Below are positions 8,179-16,439 of a stretch of 64,000 nt of DNA, in pieces. Position 1 is the first letter of the stretch, and each line of letters begins with the position of its first letter. Source of the DNA: Hymenobacter glacialis. GTDB lineage: Bacteria; Bacteroidota; Bacteroidia; Cytophagales; Hymenobacteraceae. The position numbers were made by a program, and so were the translations under genes. Location: NCBI RefSeq assembly GCF_001816165.1, contig NZ_MDZC01000112.1, positions 62,001 to 126,000 of the forward strand, read 5' to 3'. The notes under the pieces were generated by a model, which saw only the letters and a program-made list of their open reading frames with translations, did not search any database and had not been told where the DNA came from.

Positions 8179-8746
8179 CCCGCTGACCTGGGCCGCCGAC
8201 CCGGTGCGCCGCCGGCCTTTGCTGCGCCTGCTTGTGGCGGCGCAGGTGCTGTATGTGCTGGGCGTGGCCGCGGCGGGCTACGCCACGGCGGCTCTGGGCC
8301 AGGATATCATCCTCACCACCACGCCCATCGACCCGCGCGACTTGCTCTACGGCGACTTTGTGCGCCTGCGCTACAACATCAGCGAAGCGCCCCTGCGCCT
8401 GTGGCACGACCCGGCCCACCCGCCCCGCCGCCGCCAAGCCGTGTTCGTGCTGCTGGCCCCCGGCCCCGATAGCGTGAGCGCGCCCGTCGGCGTGTACGCC
8501 AGCGCCCCCAAGCCGGGTCCCAACCAGGCCGTGCTGCGCGGTTGGGTCACTAATGTATACCGCACTTCCTTCGTCCTGCGCTTCAACCTGGAGCGCTACT
8601 ACGTGCCCGAAGGCAGCGGGCTGCGCCTGGAGCGCGCCGGCCGCCTGCATCCGCTGCGTGTGCGCGTGAGCATTGCGCCCTGGGGTCAGGCCCGCATCGC
8701 CAAAGTCGAAGAGGTCGGGCGGGGGAAACTGAGAGCCAAACAGTGA
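8171..8746 (+). CDS. GDYXXLXY domain-containing membrane-anchored protein
   Basis: A 191-residue protein with one N-terminal membrane helix (about residues 18-42) and an extracytoplasmic domain. The family signature appears as PIDPRDLLYGDFVRLRYNIS, that is GD[YF]xxLxY, with Phe in place of Tyr. The start at ATG 8171 overlaps the end of the DUF2157 gene by 8 nt. The pair probably forms one envelope complex; no activity is known. A composite palindromic repeat follows at 8761. Confidence 0.85.
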   Translation: MTNPLTWAADPVRRRPLLRLLVAAQVLYVLGVAAAGYATAALGQDIILTTTPIDPRDLLYGDFVRLRYNISEAPLRLWHDPAHPPRRRQAVFVLLAPGPDSVSAPVGVYASAPKPGPNQAVLRGWVTNVYRTSFVLRFNLERYYVPEGSGLRLERAGRLHPLRVRVSIAPWGQARIAKVEEVGRGKLRAKQ

Positions 8747-8760
8747 GTTAGAGAAAAAAT

Positions 8761-8902
8761 AACGTCATGCTGAGCGCAACCGAAGCATTTCTACCGCGCC
8801 CGGCCCTGTCATGCTGAGCTTGCGAAGCATCCTGCCACCGGAGAACGGATTATTCTGCAGTGATGGGATGCTTCGCAAGCTCAGCATGACAGGGCCGGGC
8901 GC
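8761..8902. repeat. Palindromic repeat family, copy 2, composite
   Basis: A single arm of the GTCATGCTGAGC element (8761-8797) is followed without a gap by a complete inverted repeat with 37-nt perfect arms (8796-8832 and 8866-8902), whose arms read GGCCCTGTCATGCTGAGCTT and continue to GCGAAGCATCC. It lies between convergent genes and looks like one element inserted into or beside the remains of another. Confidence 0.9.
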
Positions 8903-8913
8903 AGGAGGTTCGG

Positions 8914-9750
8914 CTACTGAATGCGGTAAGTCACGGGCACCGTGAACGACACGCTGACCTCGCGGCCGTTCTGCCGGCCCGGAATGAACCGGGGCAGCGC
9001 CTTGATGGCCCGCATCGTTTCCTCATCCAACCCAAAGCCCAGGCCTTTCACAAGGGCCACGTCGGTCACTTCGCCTTTGGCGTCCACGGTGAAGCTCACG
9101 AACACTTTGCCTTCTATGCCATTAGTTAGGGCCTGGCGGGGGTACTTCACCGTGCGCTGAATGGCTGCCACCATGGCCGCGGTACCGCCGCCACCGGGTA
9201 GCTCGGGCATCTGCTCCACCGAGAGGTAAGGCTTTCCTTTCACCGTTTCGCCCGTGGCGCCGTTTCCGGAGAGCGGGCTCAGCTCTGCGGGAGTCGCATC
9301 AGGCGAGGCGCTGGAGTCGCCAGTGATGTTTTGCTGGCCAGATGTTGCGGTGGCCAACAGGTTGCGCTCCGGCACTTCGTCCTCTTTGGGCACTTCTTTG
9401 TCTACCACCACCACCGGCACGAGGTCTTTCACAGTGGGCGCCTGGGGCGGCTGTACAGGCGGCTTGGCAGCGGGCTGCGCGGGAGGCGGCACCACGTCGG
9501 GCGGCAGTGGCGGCGCAATGGGATTAGCAAAAACCGTGGTCGCGGTCACGGCTGGTGTCTCGGCCTTCAGTAACTGCGCTAGCAACGGCAGCAGCAACAG
9601 CAGCGCGCATAGGGCGGTGGCCATGAGCAGCGCACGCGTTACGTGGCGCTGGTAGGCGGCGCGGAGCTGGTAGGCTCCGTAGTGGCGGTTGCGACCATCG
9701 AACACGATGTCGTCAAGGCTGGCCGTGGCCAGCTGGGCATTGGTCATCAT
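8914..9750 (-). CDS. TonB family energy transducer
   Basis: A 278-residue TonB-like protein that couples the inner-membrane proton-motive force to outer-membrane TonB-dependent receptors. It has a cytosolic start with FDGRNRHYGAYQLR (typical of Bacteroidota TonB proteins), one membrane helix at about 40-62, a Pro-rich periplasmic spacer (about 78-115), and a C-terminal TonB domain from about 195 (VKYPRQALTNGIEGKVFVSF through VSVSFTVPVTYRIQ). No exbB/exbD lies beside it. Two adjacent ATGs make the start 9750 or 9747. A 20-nt dyad lies about 120 bases upstream. Confidence 0.95.
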   Translation of the reverse strand: MMTNAQLATASLDDIVFDGRNRHYGAYQLRAAYQRHVTRALLMATALCALLLLLPLLAQLLKAETPAVTATTVFANPIAPPLPPDVVPPPAQPAAKPPVQPPQAPTVKDLVPVVVVDKEVPKEDEVPERNLLATATSGQQNITGDSSASPDATPAELSPLSGNGATGETVKGKPYLSVEQMPELPGGGGTAAMVAAIQRTVKYPRQALTNGIEGKVFVSFTVDAKGEVTDVALVKGLGFGLDEETMRAIKALPRFIPGRQNGREVSVSFTVPVTYRIQ

Positions 9751-10086
9751 AAGGCGGCAGTTTTAAGCAGTTTGAAATTGACCTGGGTGCCGGCTTTAAG
9801 TGAATTACCTGTCAAAATTCACTTGGCCTTCCCTGCTGGGGATGGCTCCGGCTTCACTATCGAAATCATGTCGACCGTGGTCGACATCTGCCGTGTTCGT
9901 CGCTTGCCCGGCCGGGGTGGTCCGGTTGCATGTCGCTGGACTTTTGCCATGGTCTCAATCAGCACAGTGTGAAAGATGCCCGACCAACGCAGCGCTTTAT
10001 GCCCTTATTGTGAGAGATTTGCCCTAAAAAAATAAATTTTCAACGACATACTACTATGTATAGGTTCCGCGTTGTTAGGGGATGTG
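9751..10086. other. Intergenic region with a 20-nt dyad
   Basis: 336 bases between tonB and the 5-formyl-THF cyclo-ligase gene, both on the minus strand. The main visible structure is a perfect dyad at 9868-9887 (ATGTCGACC-GT-GGTCGACAT). The part near 10020-10080 is AT-rich. No coding sequence is supported. Confidence 0.5.
9868..9887. promoter_or_regulatory. Perfect dyad, possible operator upstream of tonB
   Basis: ATGTCGACC and GGTCGACAT are exact inverted copies with a 2-nt spacer, 118-137 bases upstream of the tonB start. There is no T-tract, so it is not a terminator. The operator role is an inference from symmetry and position only. Confidence 0.35.
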
Positions 10087-10680
10087 CTAAAACCGCCACA
10101 CCCCGCCCGGCGTCAGGCAGGCGCGCAGGGGCACATCGGTGGGCAGCACGTCGGCTATGGGTGCCAGTGGCGGCCCATCAAGCAAGCTGAGCCCGATAAA
10201 CAAGGCACCGGGCCGGCACTGGGCCAGAAACCGGTCGTAGAAGCCGCCGCCGTAACCCACGCGGTGGCCGGCCGCGTCCACGGCCAGCAGGGGCACCAGC
10301 ACGGCGTCCAGCAGCGCGGGGGCCACTTCCGCCGCTTCCGGCACGGGTTCGGGAATGGCCCAGCGGTTCTCCCGGAGCGGGGTGGTAGGCGTCAGCTCGT
10401 AGTGTTTGAGGGAAATACCATCGGGCTGCACCACGGGCGCGGCGAGTTGCACCGGCAGCTTCTGGGCCCACAGCCGATGGATAATGCGCCAGGTATCGGG
10501 CTCGTTGCGCCTGGCCAGCGGCAAAAACACGTGCAGCCAACGCCACTCAGCTACCGGGAAATGCTGGAAGAGCTGCTCGCAAAGCTGCGTGCTGCGCTGC
10601 GCCACCTCAGCCGCGGGCAGGGCGGCGCGTTGGGCCAGGGCGGCGCGGCGCAGGGTGGCTTTGGATAAATCTGAGCTCAT
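10087..10680 (-). CDS. 5-formyltetrahydrofolate cyclo-ligase
   Basis: A 197-residue enzyme that converts 5-formyl-THF to 5,10-methenyl-THF with ATP, removing an inhibitory folate. Family marks are the N-terminal SKATLRRAALAQRAAL, the VPLLAVDAAGHRVGYGGGFYDRFL segment holding the ATP/Mg-binding glycine loop, and a C-terminal DVPLRACLTPGGVWRF. Length and architecture are normal. The neighbouring bshC gene is upstream on the same strand, separated by 192 bases full of small hairpins. Confidence 0.95.
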   Translation of the reverse strand: MSSDLSKATLRRAALAQRAALPAAEVAQRSTQLCEQLFQHFPVAEWRWLHVFLPLARRNEPDTWRIIHRLWAQKLPVQLAAPVVQPDGISLKHYELTPTTPLRENRWAIPEPVPEAAEVAPALLDAVLVPLLAVDAAGHRVGYGGGFYDRFLAQCRPGALFIGLSLLDGPPLAPIADVLPTDVPLRACLTPGGVWRF

Positions 10681-10766
10681 CGGCGGGTGCGGGCGGGCCG
10701 GCTGCGGATATGCCGTTAATACAGTGCCGTCACAAAGAAACTAATCCCGAGTTGCATGCCCGCCAT

Positions 10767-10872
10767 CGCTTGTGAGCGAAGGCCGTTCTTCCGCGAGTCA
10801 CAGACTCGCCACACCAATCGGCCCGCAGTTACGCGCTACGCGCAAAACTGCGGCCAGTGCGCCATTATGCGC
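10767..10872. repeat. Cluster of consecutive small hairpins
   Basis: Four potential hairpins follow one another: CGCTTGTGAGCG (10767-10778), GCGAGT/ACTCGC (10793-10809), CCGCAGTT/AACTGCGG (10823-10853, with a GCGC-rich centre) and an imperfect one centred near 10865 that overlaps the bshC stop codon region. They fill the space between bshC and the cyclo-ligase gene. None has a strong T-tract. The group could act as an RNA-stabilising or attenuating structure, or be a degraded repeat. Confidence 0.45.
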
Positions 10873-12465
10873 TTACTTCTCTTCCAACACCGTGAACTCC
10901 AGCGCCAGCGGCTCAAAGGCCTTCACCACATCCTGAATAAACTCCGGGTTGTTGATGAGGATGCTGAGCACGTTTTCGCTGCGCTCCTGCAGGCCGCCGC
11001 CTGGGAAAAGTTTTTCCTTGAGGGCCGCCAGCTGCGTGTAGGCAGTTTCGTGCTTGGTTTCGGCGGCTTTGCTTAGGCGCTTTTCGAGGCCAGCGAGGCC
11101 GGCGGCGGCCTTCTGCGCTTCGGCGGCTACTGTTTTTACCAGCGTGGGGTCAAGGCGCTGGGCCACGTCCTGCACTTGCTGGAAAGCAGCGGCCAGGGCC
11201 TGCTGCTGGTCTTTGAAGCTGATTTCTTCCTGGCCCAGAGTGGCGCCCACCTGCTTTTTTAGGTCCGGCAGGGGCCGGAAAATCTCCTGCGTGGTCAGGC
11301 CCAGCTTCTTCAGCTTGCCGGCATTGGCGCGGCTGATGTACTCGGCCGAATTGCGGGGCAGCACGATGGGCATGAGCACGCCGAACGCCGCAAACACGTC
11401 CTTCAGCTGGAACCAGTACGCCACCTCGGCCGCTCCGCCGATGTACACCAGGTTGGGCAGCAGCAGCTCCTGGTACACCGGCCGCAGCACCACATTGGGG
11501 CTGAACTGCTCAGGATGCTGCCGGGCCAGGGCCAGCAGTTCGGCCTGGGTGTGGCAGCGCGCGGTGTTGCGCACCGTTACTTCCACGCAATCGGCGCCGG
11601 TGGCGTCGGGTTCCAGCCGCTCGCGCTTGCCTTCATCAGTGATGAAAAACAGGTTGATGGGCCGCGAGTACACCTGCGGCTTGTAGCCCGCTTCCGTCAG
11701 GCGGGCGTTGGTGGCCTGCACGGCGGTGTTGGATGCCTGCGCCGTGATTTCCTGCTCCAGTACCGGCACCAGCGCCTGTTTCAGGGCGGGTCGGTCGGCG
11801 TCCAGCGTCACCAGGCCAAACTCCCCAAACAGGGCATCGGTGAGCTTGCGCGTGGCTTCGGCCAGGTTTTTAGATTCGGCGTAGGCCTTGTGGAAGGCAG
11901 CGGGCACTTCGGGCGGCAGCTGGCTCAGCAGCTGCTCGGCAAAGCCATCGAGCGGCAGCCGGCCTACGGGGCCGCCGGTGTTGGCCGCGTCCCAGGAATA
12001 CGTTTTGCCGAAGAGCGAGAAGTGGTTGATTTCGGCAAAATCGTGGTCTTCCGTTGCCATCCAGTACACCGGCACAAAGTCGTTCTGCGGGTGCGCTTCC
12101 TTCAGCTGGCGGCTCAGCTTGATGGCCGAGGCAATCTTGTAAATGAAGTACAGCGGCCCCGTGAGCAGGTTGAGCTGGTGGCCGGTGGTCACGGTGAACG
12201 TGGTGGGCTCGCCCAGCAGCAGCAGGTTGGCCTCAATGGCCGGCTCAGGCTCGGGGGCCAGCCCGTACTGGTCGCGCAGGGCCGCAACCAGGCGTTTGCG
12301 GGCCTCTGGGGTGTAGGCGGCTTGCTTCTCCTGCAGTTGAGCGGCCACGTTTTCCAGCGAAGGAAAGCGGTGGTAAAAAGGCGCCAGCTCCGGCTTCTGG
12401 GCAATGTAGTCGGTGAGAAGAGCGGAAAAGGCGCCGGTTTCGGCGTAGGAGAGTGTCTGAACCAC
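10873..12465 (-). CDS. bshC: BshC, bacillithiol biosynthesis cysteine-adding enzyme
   Basis: A 530-residue protein that adds cysteine to glucosaminyl-malate in the last step of bacillithiol synthesis. The N-terminal half has the nucleotide-fold core with VTTGHQLNLLTGPLYFIYK and VPVYWMATEDHDFAEIN, both hallmarks of BshC/YllA. A long coiled coil follows at about 385-480. The start codon appears to be GTG at 12465. Length fits the family. The bacillithiol-linked redox protein YtxJ is encoded 12 kb away in the same window. bshA and bshB are not in the window. Confidence 0.95.
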   Translation of the reverse strand: MVQTLSYAETGAFSALLTDYIAQKPELAPFYHRFPSLENVAAQLQEKQAAYTPEARKRLVAALRDQYGLAPEPEPAIEANLLLLGEPTTFTVTTGHQLNLLTGPLYFIYKIASAIKLSRQLKEAHPQNDFVPVYWMATEDHDFAEINHFSLFGKTYSWDAANTGGPVGRLPLDGFAEQLLSQLPPEVPAAFHKAYAESKNLAEATRKLTDALFGEFGLVTLDADRPALKQALVPVLEQEITAQASNTAVQATNARLTEAGYKPQVYSRPINLFFITDEGKRERLEPDATGADCVEVTVRNTARCHTQAELLALARQHPEQFSPNVVLRPVYQELLLPNLVYIGGAAEVAYWFQLKDVFAAFGVLMPIVLPRNSAEYISRANAGKLKKLGLTTQEIFRPLPDLKKQVGATLGQEEISFKDQQQALAAAFQQVQDVAQRLDPTLVKTVAAEAQKAAAGLAGLEKRLSKAAETKHETAYTQLAALKEKLFPGGGLQERSENVLSILINNPEFIQDVVKAFEPLALEFTVLEEK

Positions 12466-12547
12466 GGGTTTATCGGATTATTCGGATTTTGAGCACGGCA
12501 CGAGGCCGTACCTAATACGCCTTGCGGGAACGAAGGTCGGGCTTTAA

Positions 12548-12579
12548 CAGAAAAGGCAGCCTCGTGGCTGCCTTTTCTG
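12548..12579. terminator. Intrinsic terminator downstream of rimO
   Basis: A perfect 14-bp stem (CAGAAAAGGCAGCC / GGCTGCCTTTTCTG) with a TCGT loop lies about 90 bases past the rimO stop on the minus strand and before bshC. The T-run is inside the stem arm. Confidence 0.75.
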
Positions 12580-12667
12580 CAAAACATTCCAGCTGATTTC
12601 AGCTACGGAATCAGAGAATCGGATTCAAATCGTATCCAAAATCCAGGTAGCCCGATGAATCTGCGGT

Positions 12668-13981
12668 TTAAACCAGCTTGCCGTAAAGGTCAAAGTCCGT
12701 GGCGGCCGTAATCTTCACGTTGGCAAAGTCGCCCAGACGCACAAACGTGTCGCGCTCCACCGGCACCAGCACCTCGTTGTCTACTTCGGGCGAGTCGAAC
12801 TCGGTGCGGCCCACGAAGTGGCCGCTTTCCTTGCGGTCGAATAGCACCTTATAGGTCTCGCCCACGCGGGCTTCGTTCAGCTCCATCGAAATGCCCTGCT
12901 GCAGCTCCATGATGGCGTCGGCGCGCTCCTGCTTCAGCTCGGCGGGCACGTCGTCTACCAGGGTGTGCGAGTGCGTGTTTTCCTCGTGCGAGTAAGTGAA
13001 GATGCCCAAACGCTCGAAGCGCGTCTGCTCCACAAAGTCGTACATCTCGCGGAAGTCCTGCTCCGTTTCGCCGGGGTGGCCGCTGATGAGCGTGGTGCGC
13101 AGGGCAATGCCCGGCACGCGCTGCCGAATGGTGTCCACCAACTCAATCGTGCGGCGTTTGGTGATGCCGCGGCGCATGCTTTTCAGCATGGCATCGGAGC
13201 CGTGCTGCAGGGGCATGTCGAGGTACTTGCAGATGTTCTCGCGCTCGGCCATCACGTCCAGCGCATCCAGCGGAAACTGCGAGGGGTAGGCGTACTGCAG
13301 CCGAATCCAGTCGATGCCGGCCACGTCAGACAGGTTGCGGAGCAGGTCGGCCAGCTTGCGCTCACCGTAGGCCTGCAGGCCGTAGTAGGTCAGGTCCTGG
13401 GCAATGAGAATCAGCTCCTTGGTGCCCATGCTGGCCAGGCGCTTGGCTTCTTTCACCAGGTCCTCAATGGGCCGGTCCACGTGCTTGCCGCGCATCAGCG
13501 GGATGGCGCAGAACGAGCAGGGGCGGTTGCAGCCCTCCGCAATCTTGAAGTAGGCGTAGTGGCGCGGCGTGGTAATCAGGCGCTCGCCAATCAGCTCGTG
13601 CTTGTAGTCGGCGTTCAGCACTTTCAGCATCTGCGGCAGCTCCAGGGTGCCGAAATAGGCGTCAACCTGCGGAATTTCTACCTCCAGCTCGTCCTTATAG
13701 CGCTGCGAGAGGCAGCCCGTCACGTAGAGCTTATCCAGGCGGCCGGCCTCTTTCTCGTCCGCGTAGCGCAGAATGGTGTCGATGCTTTCCTGCTTGGCGT
13801 TGTCGATAAAACCGCAGGTGTTGATGATAACAATGTTGGCGTCGGACTTCTCCGCCTCGTGGGTTACGTCGAAGTCGTTGGCCTGCAACTGGCCCATGAG
13901 CACTTCGCTGTCCACGATGTTTTTGGAGCAGCCCAGGGTGATGACGTTTACTTTATTAGTAGTCTGATTTCTAACCTTCAT
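12668..13981 (-). CDS. rimO: RimO, ribosomal protein S12 methylthiotransferase
   Basis: A 437-residue radical-SAM methylthiotransferase that modifies the conserved Asp of ribosomal protein S12. The N-terminal MTTase domain carries three cluster cysteines at Cys18 (TLGCSKNIVDSE), Cys56 (INTCGFI) and Cys90 (VTGCLSQRY). The radical-SAM CxxxCxxC is at Cys151, Cys155 and Cys158 (EGCNRPCSFCAIP). A TRAM domain ends the protein (about 375-437). TLGCSKNxVDSE and the NTCGFI block separate RimO from MiaB. The start is the ATG at 13981; the upstream extension to 14017 is not conserved. Confidence 0.96.
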   Translation of the reverse strand: MKVRNQTTNKVNVITLGCSKNIVDSEVLMGQLQANDFDVTHEAEKSDANIVIINTCGFIDNAKQESIDTILRYADEKEAGRLDKLYVTGCLSQRYKDELEVEIPQVDAYFGTLELPQMLKVLNADYKHELIGERLITTPRHYAYFKIAEGCNRPCSFCAIPLMRGKHVDRPIEDLVKEAKRLASMGTKELILIAQDLTYYGLQAYGERKLADLLRNLSDVAGIDWIRLQYAYPSQFPLDALDVMAERENICKYLDMPLQHGSDAMLKSMRRGITKRRTIELVDTIRQRVPGIALRTTLISGHPGETEQDFREMYDFVEQTRFERLGIFTYSHEENTHSHTLVDDVPAELKQERADAIMELQQGISMELNEARVGETYKVLFDRKESGHFVGRTEFDSPEVDNEVLVPVERDTFVRLGDFANVKITAATDFDLYGKLV

Positions 13982-14064
13982 GAAACACGGTTTTATCGAT
14001 GCCTGCGAATTAGGCAAGCTGTATAGAATGGATTGAGCGGCGGAATGGTTCGGAGAGGTCTGAT

Positions 14065-15114
14065 TTACAGGGCCTCAAACTGCCGCAAAAAGCGCATGTC
14101 GTTTTCCGTAAACAGGCGCAAATCCTTAATCTGGTACTTGAGCATGGCAATGCGCTCAATGCCCATGCCCCAGGCGTAGCCCGAGTACTTGTCGGAATCA
14201 ATCTTGGCGTTTTCGAGTACGGCGGGGTCCACCATGCCGCAGCCGCCAATTTCAACCCAGCCCGCGCCCTTGCAGATGTTGCAGCCCGTGCCCTTGCAAA
14301 TGAGGCAGGTGATGTCAATCTCCGCGCTGGGCTCCGTGAACGGGAAGAAGCTGGGCCGGAAACGGATGTCGATATCCGCGCCGAACAGCTCCTGCACGAA
14401 GTAGTACACCGTCTGCTTCAAGTCGGCGAAGCTCACGCCCTCGTCAATGAAAATGCCTTCCACCTGGTGGAACATCATGTGCGCCCGGGCCGAAATGGCC
14501 TCGTTGCGAAACACCCGGCCCGGCATCACCTTCCGAATGGGCAGCGGTTCGCTTTCCATCACGCGCACCTGCACGGTGCTGGTGTGGGTGCGCAGCAGGT
14601 GCGGTTGCGTGCCGGCCTCGGCACCAGCGGCCGGAGCCACAAAAAACGTGTCCTGCATGTCGCGCGCCGGGTGGTTCTCGGGGAAGTTGAGGGCCGTGAA
14701 GTTGTGCCAGTCGTCCTCAATCTCGGGGCCTTCGGCAATGGCGAAACCGATGCGGGCAAATACGCGCATCATTTCCTCGCGCACTAGGCTCAGGGGGTGG
14801 CGGGTGCCCAGCGCGTTGGGCACGGGGGGCAGCGTGTAGTCGAAATCGGGGTTGGCGGGGGCGTTGTCGGCGGCCGAGTCGGCAGCCTGCTGGGCGTCGT
14901 CGAATCGGGCCTGGGCCTGTTGCTTCAGGGCGTTGAGTTGCTGGCCCACGGCACGTTTTTCTTCGCCCGGAACCGTTTTTAGTTGGTCAAACAAATCGGC
15001 CAAACGACCTTTGCGGCCTAAGTAGCTAATGCGAAACGCATCGAGGTGGGCGGTGCTACTCAAGTCGGCGGCCGTAATTTCGGCCGCAAGGCTGGCAATG
15101 GATTCCTGCATCAT
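14065..15114 (-). CDS. pheS: PheS, phenylalanine-tRNA ligase alpha subunit
   Basis: The 349-residue catalytic subunit that attaches phenylalanine to tRNA-Phe. An N-terminal coiled-coil tRNA-binding arm (about 1-95) leads into the class II core: motif 2 region VFRNEAISARAHMMFHQVEG, the Phe-specific SFFPFTEPSAEID, and motif 3 GYAWGMGIERIAMLKY. A CxxC-type cluster (CLICKGTGCNICKGAGW) sits between strands, as in many bacterial PheS. pheT is not adjacent. A TAACTTTG box ends 4 nt before the ATG at 15114, so the message may be leaderless; a second ATG follows at once. Confidence 0.97.
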   Translation of the reverse strand: MMQESIASLAAEITAADLSSTAHLDAFRISYLGRKGRLADLFDQLKTVPGEEKRAVGQQLNALKQQAQARFDDAQQAADSAADNAPANPDFDYTLPPVPNALGTRHPLSLVREEMMRVFARIGFAIAEGPEIEDDWHNFTALNFPENHPARDMQDTFFVAPAAGAEAGTQPHLLRTHTSTVQVRVMESEPLPIRKVMPGRVFRNEAISARAHMMFHQVEGIFIDEGVSFADLKQTVYYFVQELFGADIDIRFRPSFFPFTEPSAEIDITCLICKGTGCNICKGAGWVEIGGCGMVDPAVLENAKIDSDKYSGYAWGMGIERIAMLKYQIKDLRLFTENDMRFLRQFEAL

Positions 15115-15118
15115 GCCA

Positions 15119-15126
15119 CAAAGTTA
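15119..15126 (-). promoter_or_regulatory. Promoter -7 box of pheS
   Basis: The minus strand reads TAACTTTG, an exact TAnnTTTG match, 4 nt before the pheS ATG. A -33 TTG at the usual distance is not evident. Confidence 0.45.
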
Positions 15127-15236
15127 GGGCAATAGGTGCGCCCTAAGAGAACGATTCGCGTATGTAACCGGAACTTATCGCCCCGGCCTGCCCTTCCTGT
15201 GCTTTAGTATTCTCTACGACATTAATTCCATTTGTT

Positions 15237-15839
15237 ATGAAACGTACTTTCCTTTCGCTTTTCCTCGTTCTGGCGGTGGCTGCCAGCGCATCGGCCCAGA
15301 GTGGCTGGGATACTTCCGATTCTTGGGGTGCTCCCAAGAAATCCGCCAAGAAAACCCCCGCCAGCAGCCCGGCCCGCGCCGCTGCTACCGGAAAAGATAT
15401 GCAAAAGGCTGTTGCTCCCGCCGTTCCCCAGCCCGACGCTGCTGAGGCATCGGCTGGTGCTGGCTTCGGCGGCGCAGTAGGCGGCAGTGCCGCCAGTGGT
15501 AGTGCCGCCAGTGGCAGCGGTGTTCCGCAGGGCATGGGCATGTCGGCCGCTCCCGGTACCCCCATTCAAATGCAAAGCGGCAGCGCCGTAATGGCCAACG
15601 ACGCCGCCGCCGCGCGTGAGCGTCGGGAACGCCGCCTGCAGCGCGCCAAGCGCGCCAGCGCTGCTCCGGCAGTGGAACTGCCTGCTCCGGCCGCCGCCGC
15701 TGCCAGCGTAGGCGGCTCCAACGGCGGTGCCGGCGCCATGCCCGCAGTTGTGCCCGCCACCAAAGCACCCGCTACCAAAGCGGTTGCTCCTGCCAAGAAG
15801 GCTCCGATAAAGGCTCCCGCTGCTCCATCCGGTTGGTAA
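15237..15839 (+). CDS. Small secreted Ala-rich protein, APGxP family member A
   Basis: A 200-residue protein with a signal peptide (MKRTFLSLFLVLAVAASASA, cleavage before QSGW). The mature chain is low complexity: Ala/Ser/Gly/Lys-rich, with a basic patch RERRERRLQRAKRA and an Ala/Pro/Lys tail. It contains APGTPIQ at residues 105-111, a motif shared with the next two genes (APGMPIH, APGVPMR), and SDSWGAP near the start. A perfect terminator follows. It is the first of three consecutive same-strand secreted genes that appear to be paralogues. No known family; probably disordered in the periplasm or at the cell surface. Confidence 0.7.
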   Translation: MKRTFLSLFLVLAVAASASAQSGWDTSDSWGAPKKSAKKTPASSPARAAATGKDMQKAVAPAVPQPDAAEASAGAGFGGAVGGSAASGSAASGSGVPQGMGMSAAPGTPIQMQSGSAVMANDAAAARERRERRLQRAKRASAAPAVELPAPAAAAASVGGSNGGAGAMPAVVPATKAPATKAVAPAKKAPIKAPAAPSGW

Positions 15840-15880
15840 GCACGCTTCCCGGGTAGTCTCGCAATCCGAATAGTAATCAC

Positions 15881-15923
15881 AATAGCCCGGCCAACCCGTT
15901 TAAAACGGGTTGGCCGGGCTATT
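15881..15923. terminator. Strong intrinsic terminator
   Basis: The left arm AATAGCCCGGCCAACCCGTT pairs with a matching right arm ending in GGCCGGGCTATT, giving a stem of about 18-21 bp with a TTTAAAA centre. It ends the first of the three small secreted genes. Confidence 0.9.
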
Positions 15924-16007
15924 TTGCGTGGTCTTGGGAGCAGGATGGAGAGTTGGCACGGTTCTCGTATTTACCCCGGCAACCACTCACTTATTCTTTT
16001 TCCAGCT

Positions 16008-16439
16008 ATGTTCCGTTCCGTATTCGCCCTCGCATTGTCGTTGTTTCTGGTGGTTGAGGCCAGTGCCCAAACCGCTCCTGCAGCTACCACTCCCAAGGCC
16101 AAAGCCAAGTCGGCCAAAGCCAGTGCCCGCACCACCCGCCGCGAGGTAAAGAAAGTGACCCGGGCCGTAGCCAAAGCCCCTACCGCCGCGACTCTTAACG
16201 ATGGCTGGCCTCCCCTGGAAGATGCCCAGCCTGCTGTAGCCTCCGCCGCCACGGCCACCGATACCGACTGGGGCTATGGCGCCGCCGCTACGCCCTCGCG
16301 CGGTGAGCTGGACAATGCCAACGTGTACAGCGCGCCCGGCATGCCCATTCACATTCGCACCAGCAAAGTGCCCGTGCCCTACAGCGTACGCCCACCCCGC
16401 AAAACGGCCACCAGCCAGCAAACCACACTCGGCAACTAA
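16008..16439 (+). CDS. Small secreted protein, APGxP family member B
   Basis: A 143-residue protein with a signal peptide (MFRSVFALALSLFLVVEASA, cleavage before QTAP). A Lys/Ala-rich basic region (30-58) is followed by TDWGYGAA (86-93), YSAPGMPIH (107-115) and PYSVRPPRK (124-132). The last two motifs recur in the next gene as YLAPGVPMR and PYSARGPRK, and APGTPIQ occurs in the gene before, so the three share ancestry. I chose the ATG at 16008 because it gives the signal peptide directly; the frame is open to 15924. Function unknown. Confidence 0.72.
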   Translation: MFRSVFALALSLFLVVEASAQTAPAATTPKAKAKSAKASARTTRREVKKVTRAVAKAPTAATLNDGWPPLEDAQPAVASAATATDTDWGYGAAATPSRGELDNANVYSAPGMPIHIRTSKVPVPYSVRPPRKTATSQQTTLGN

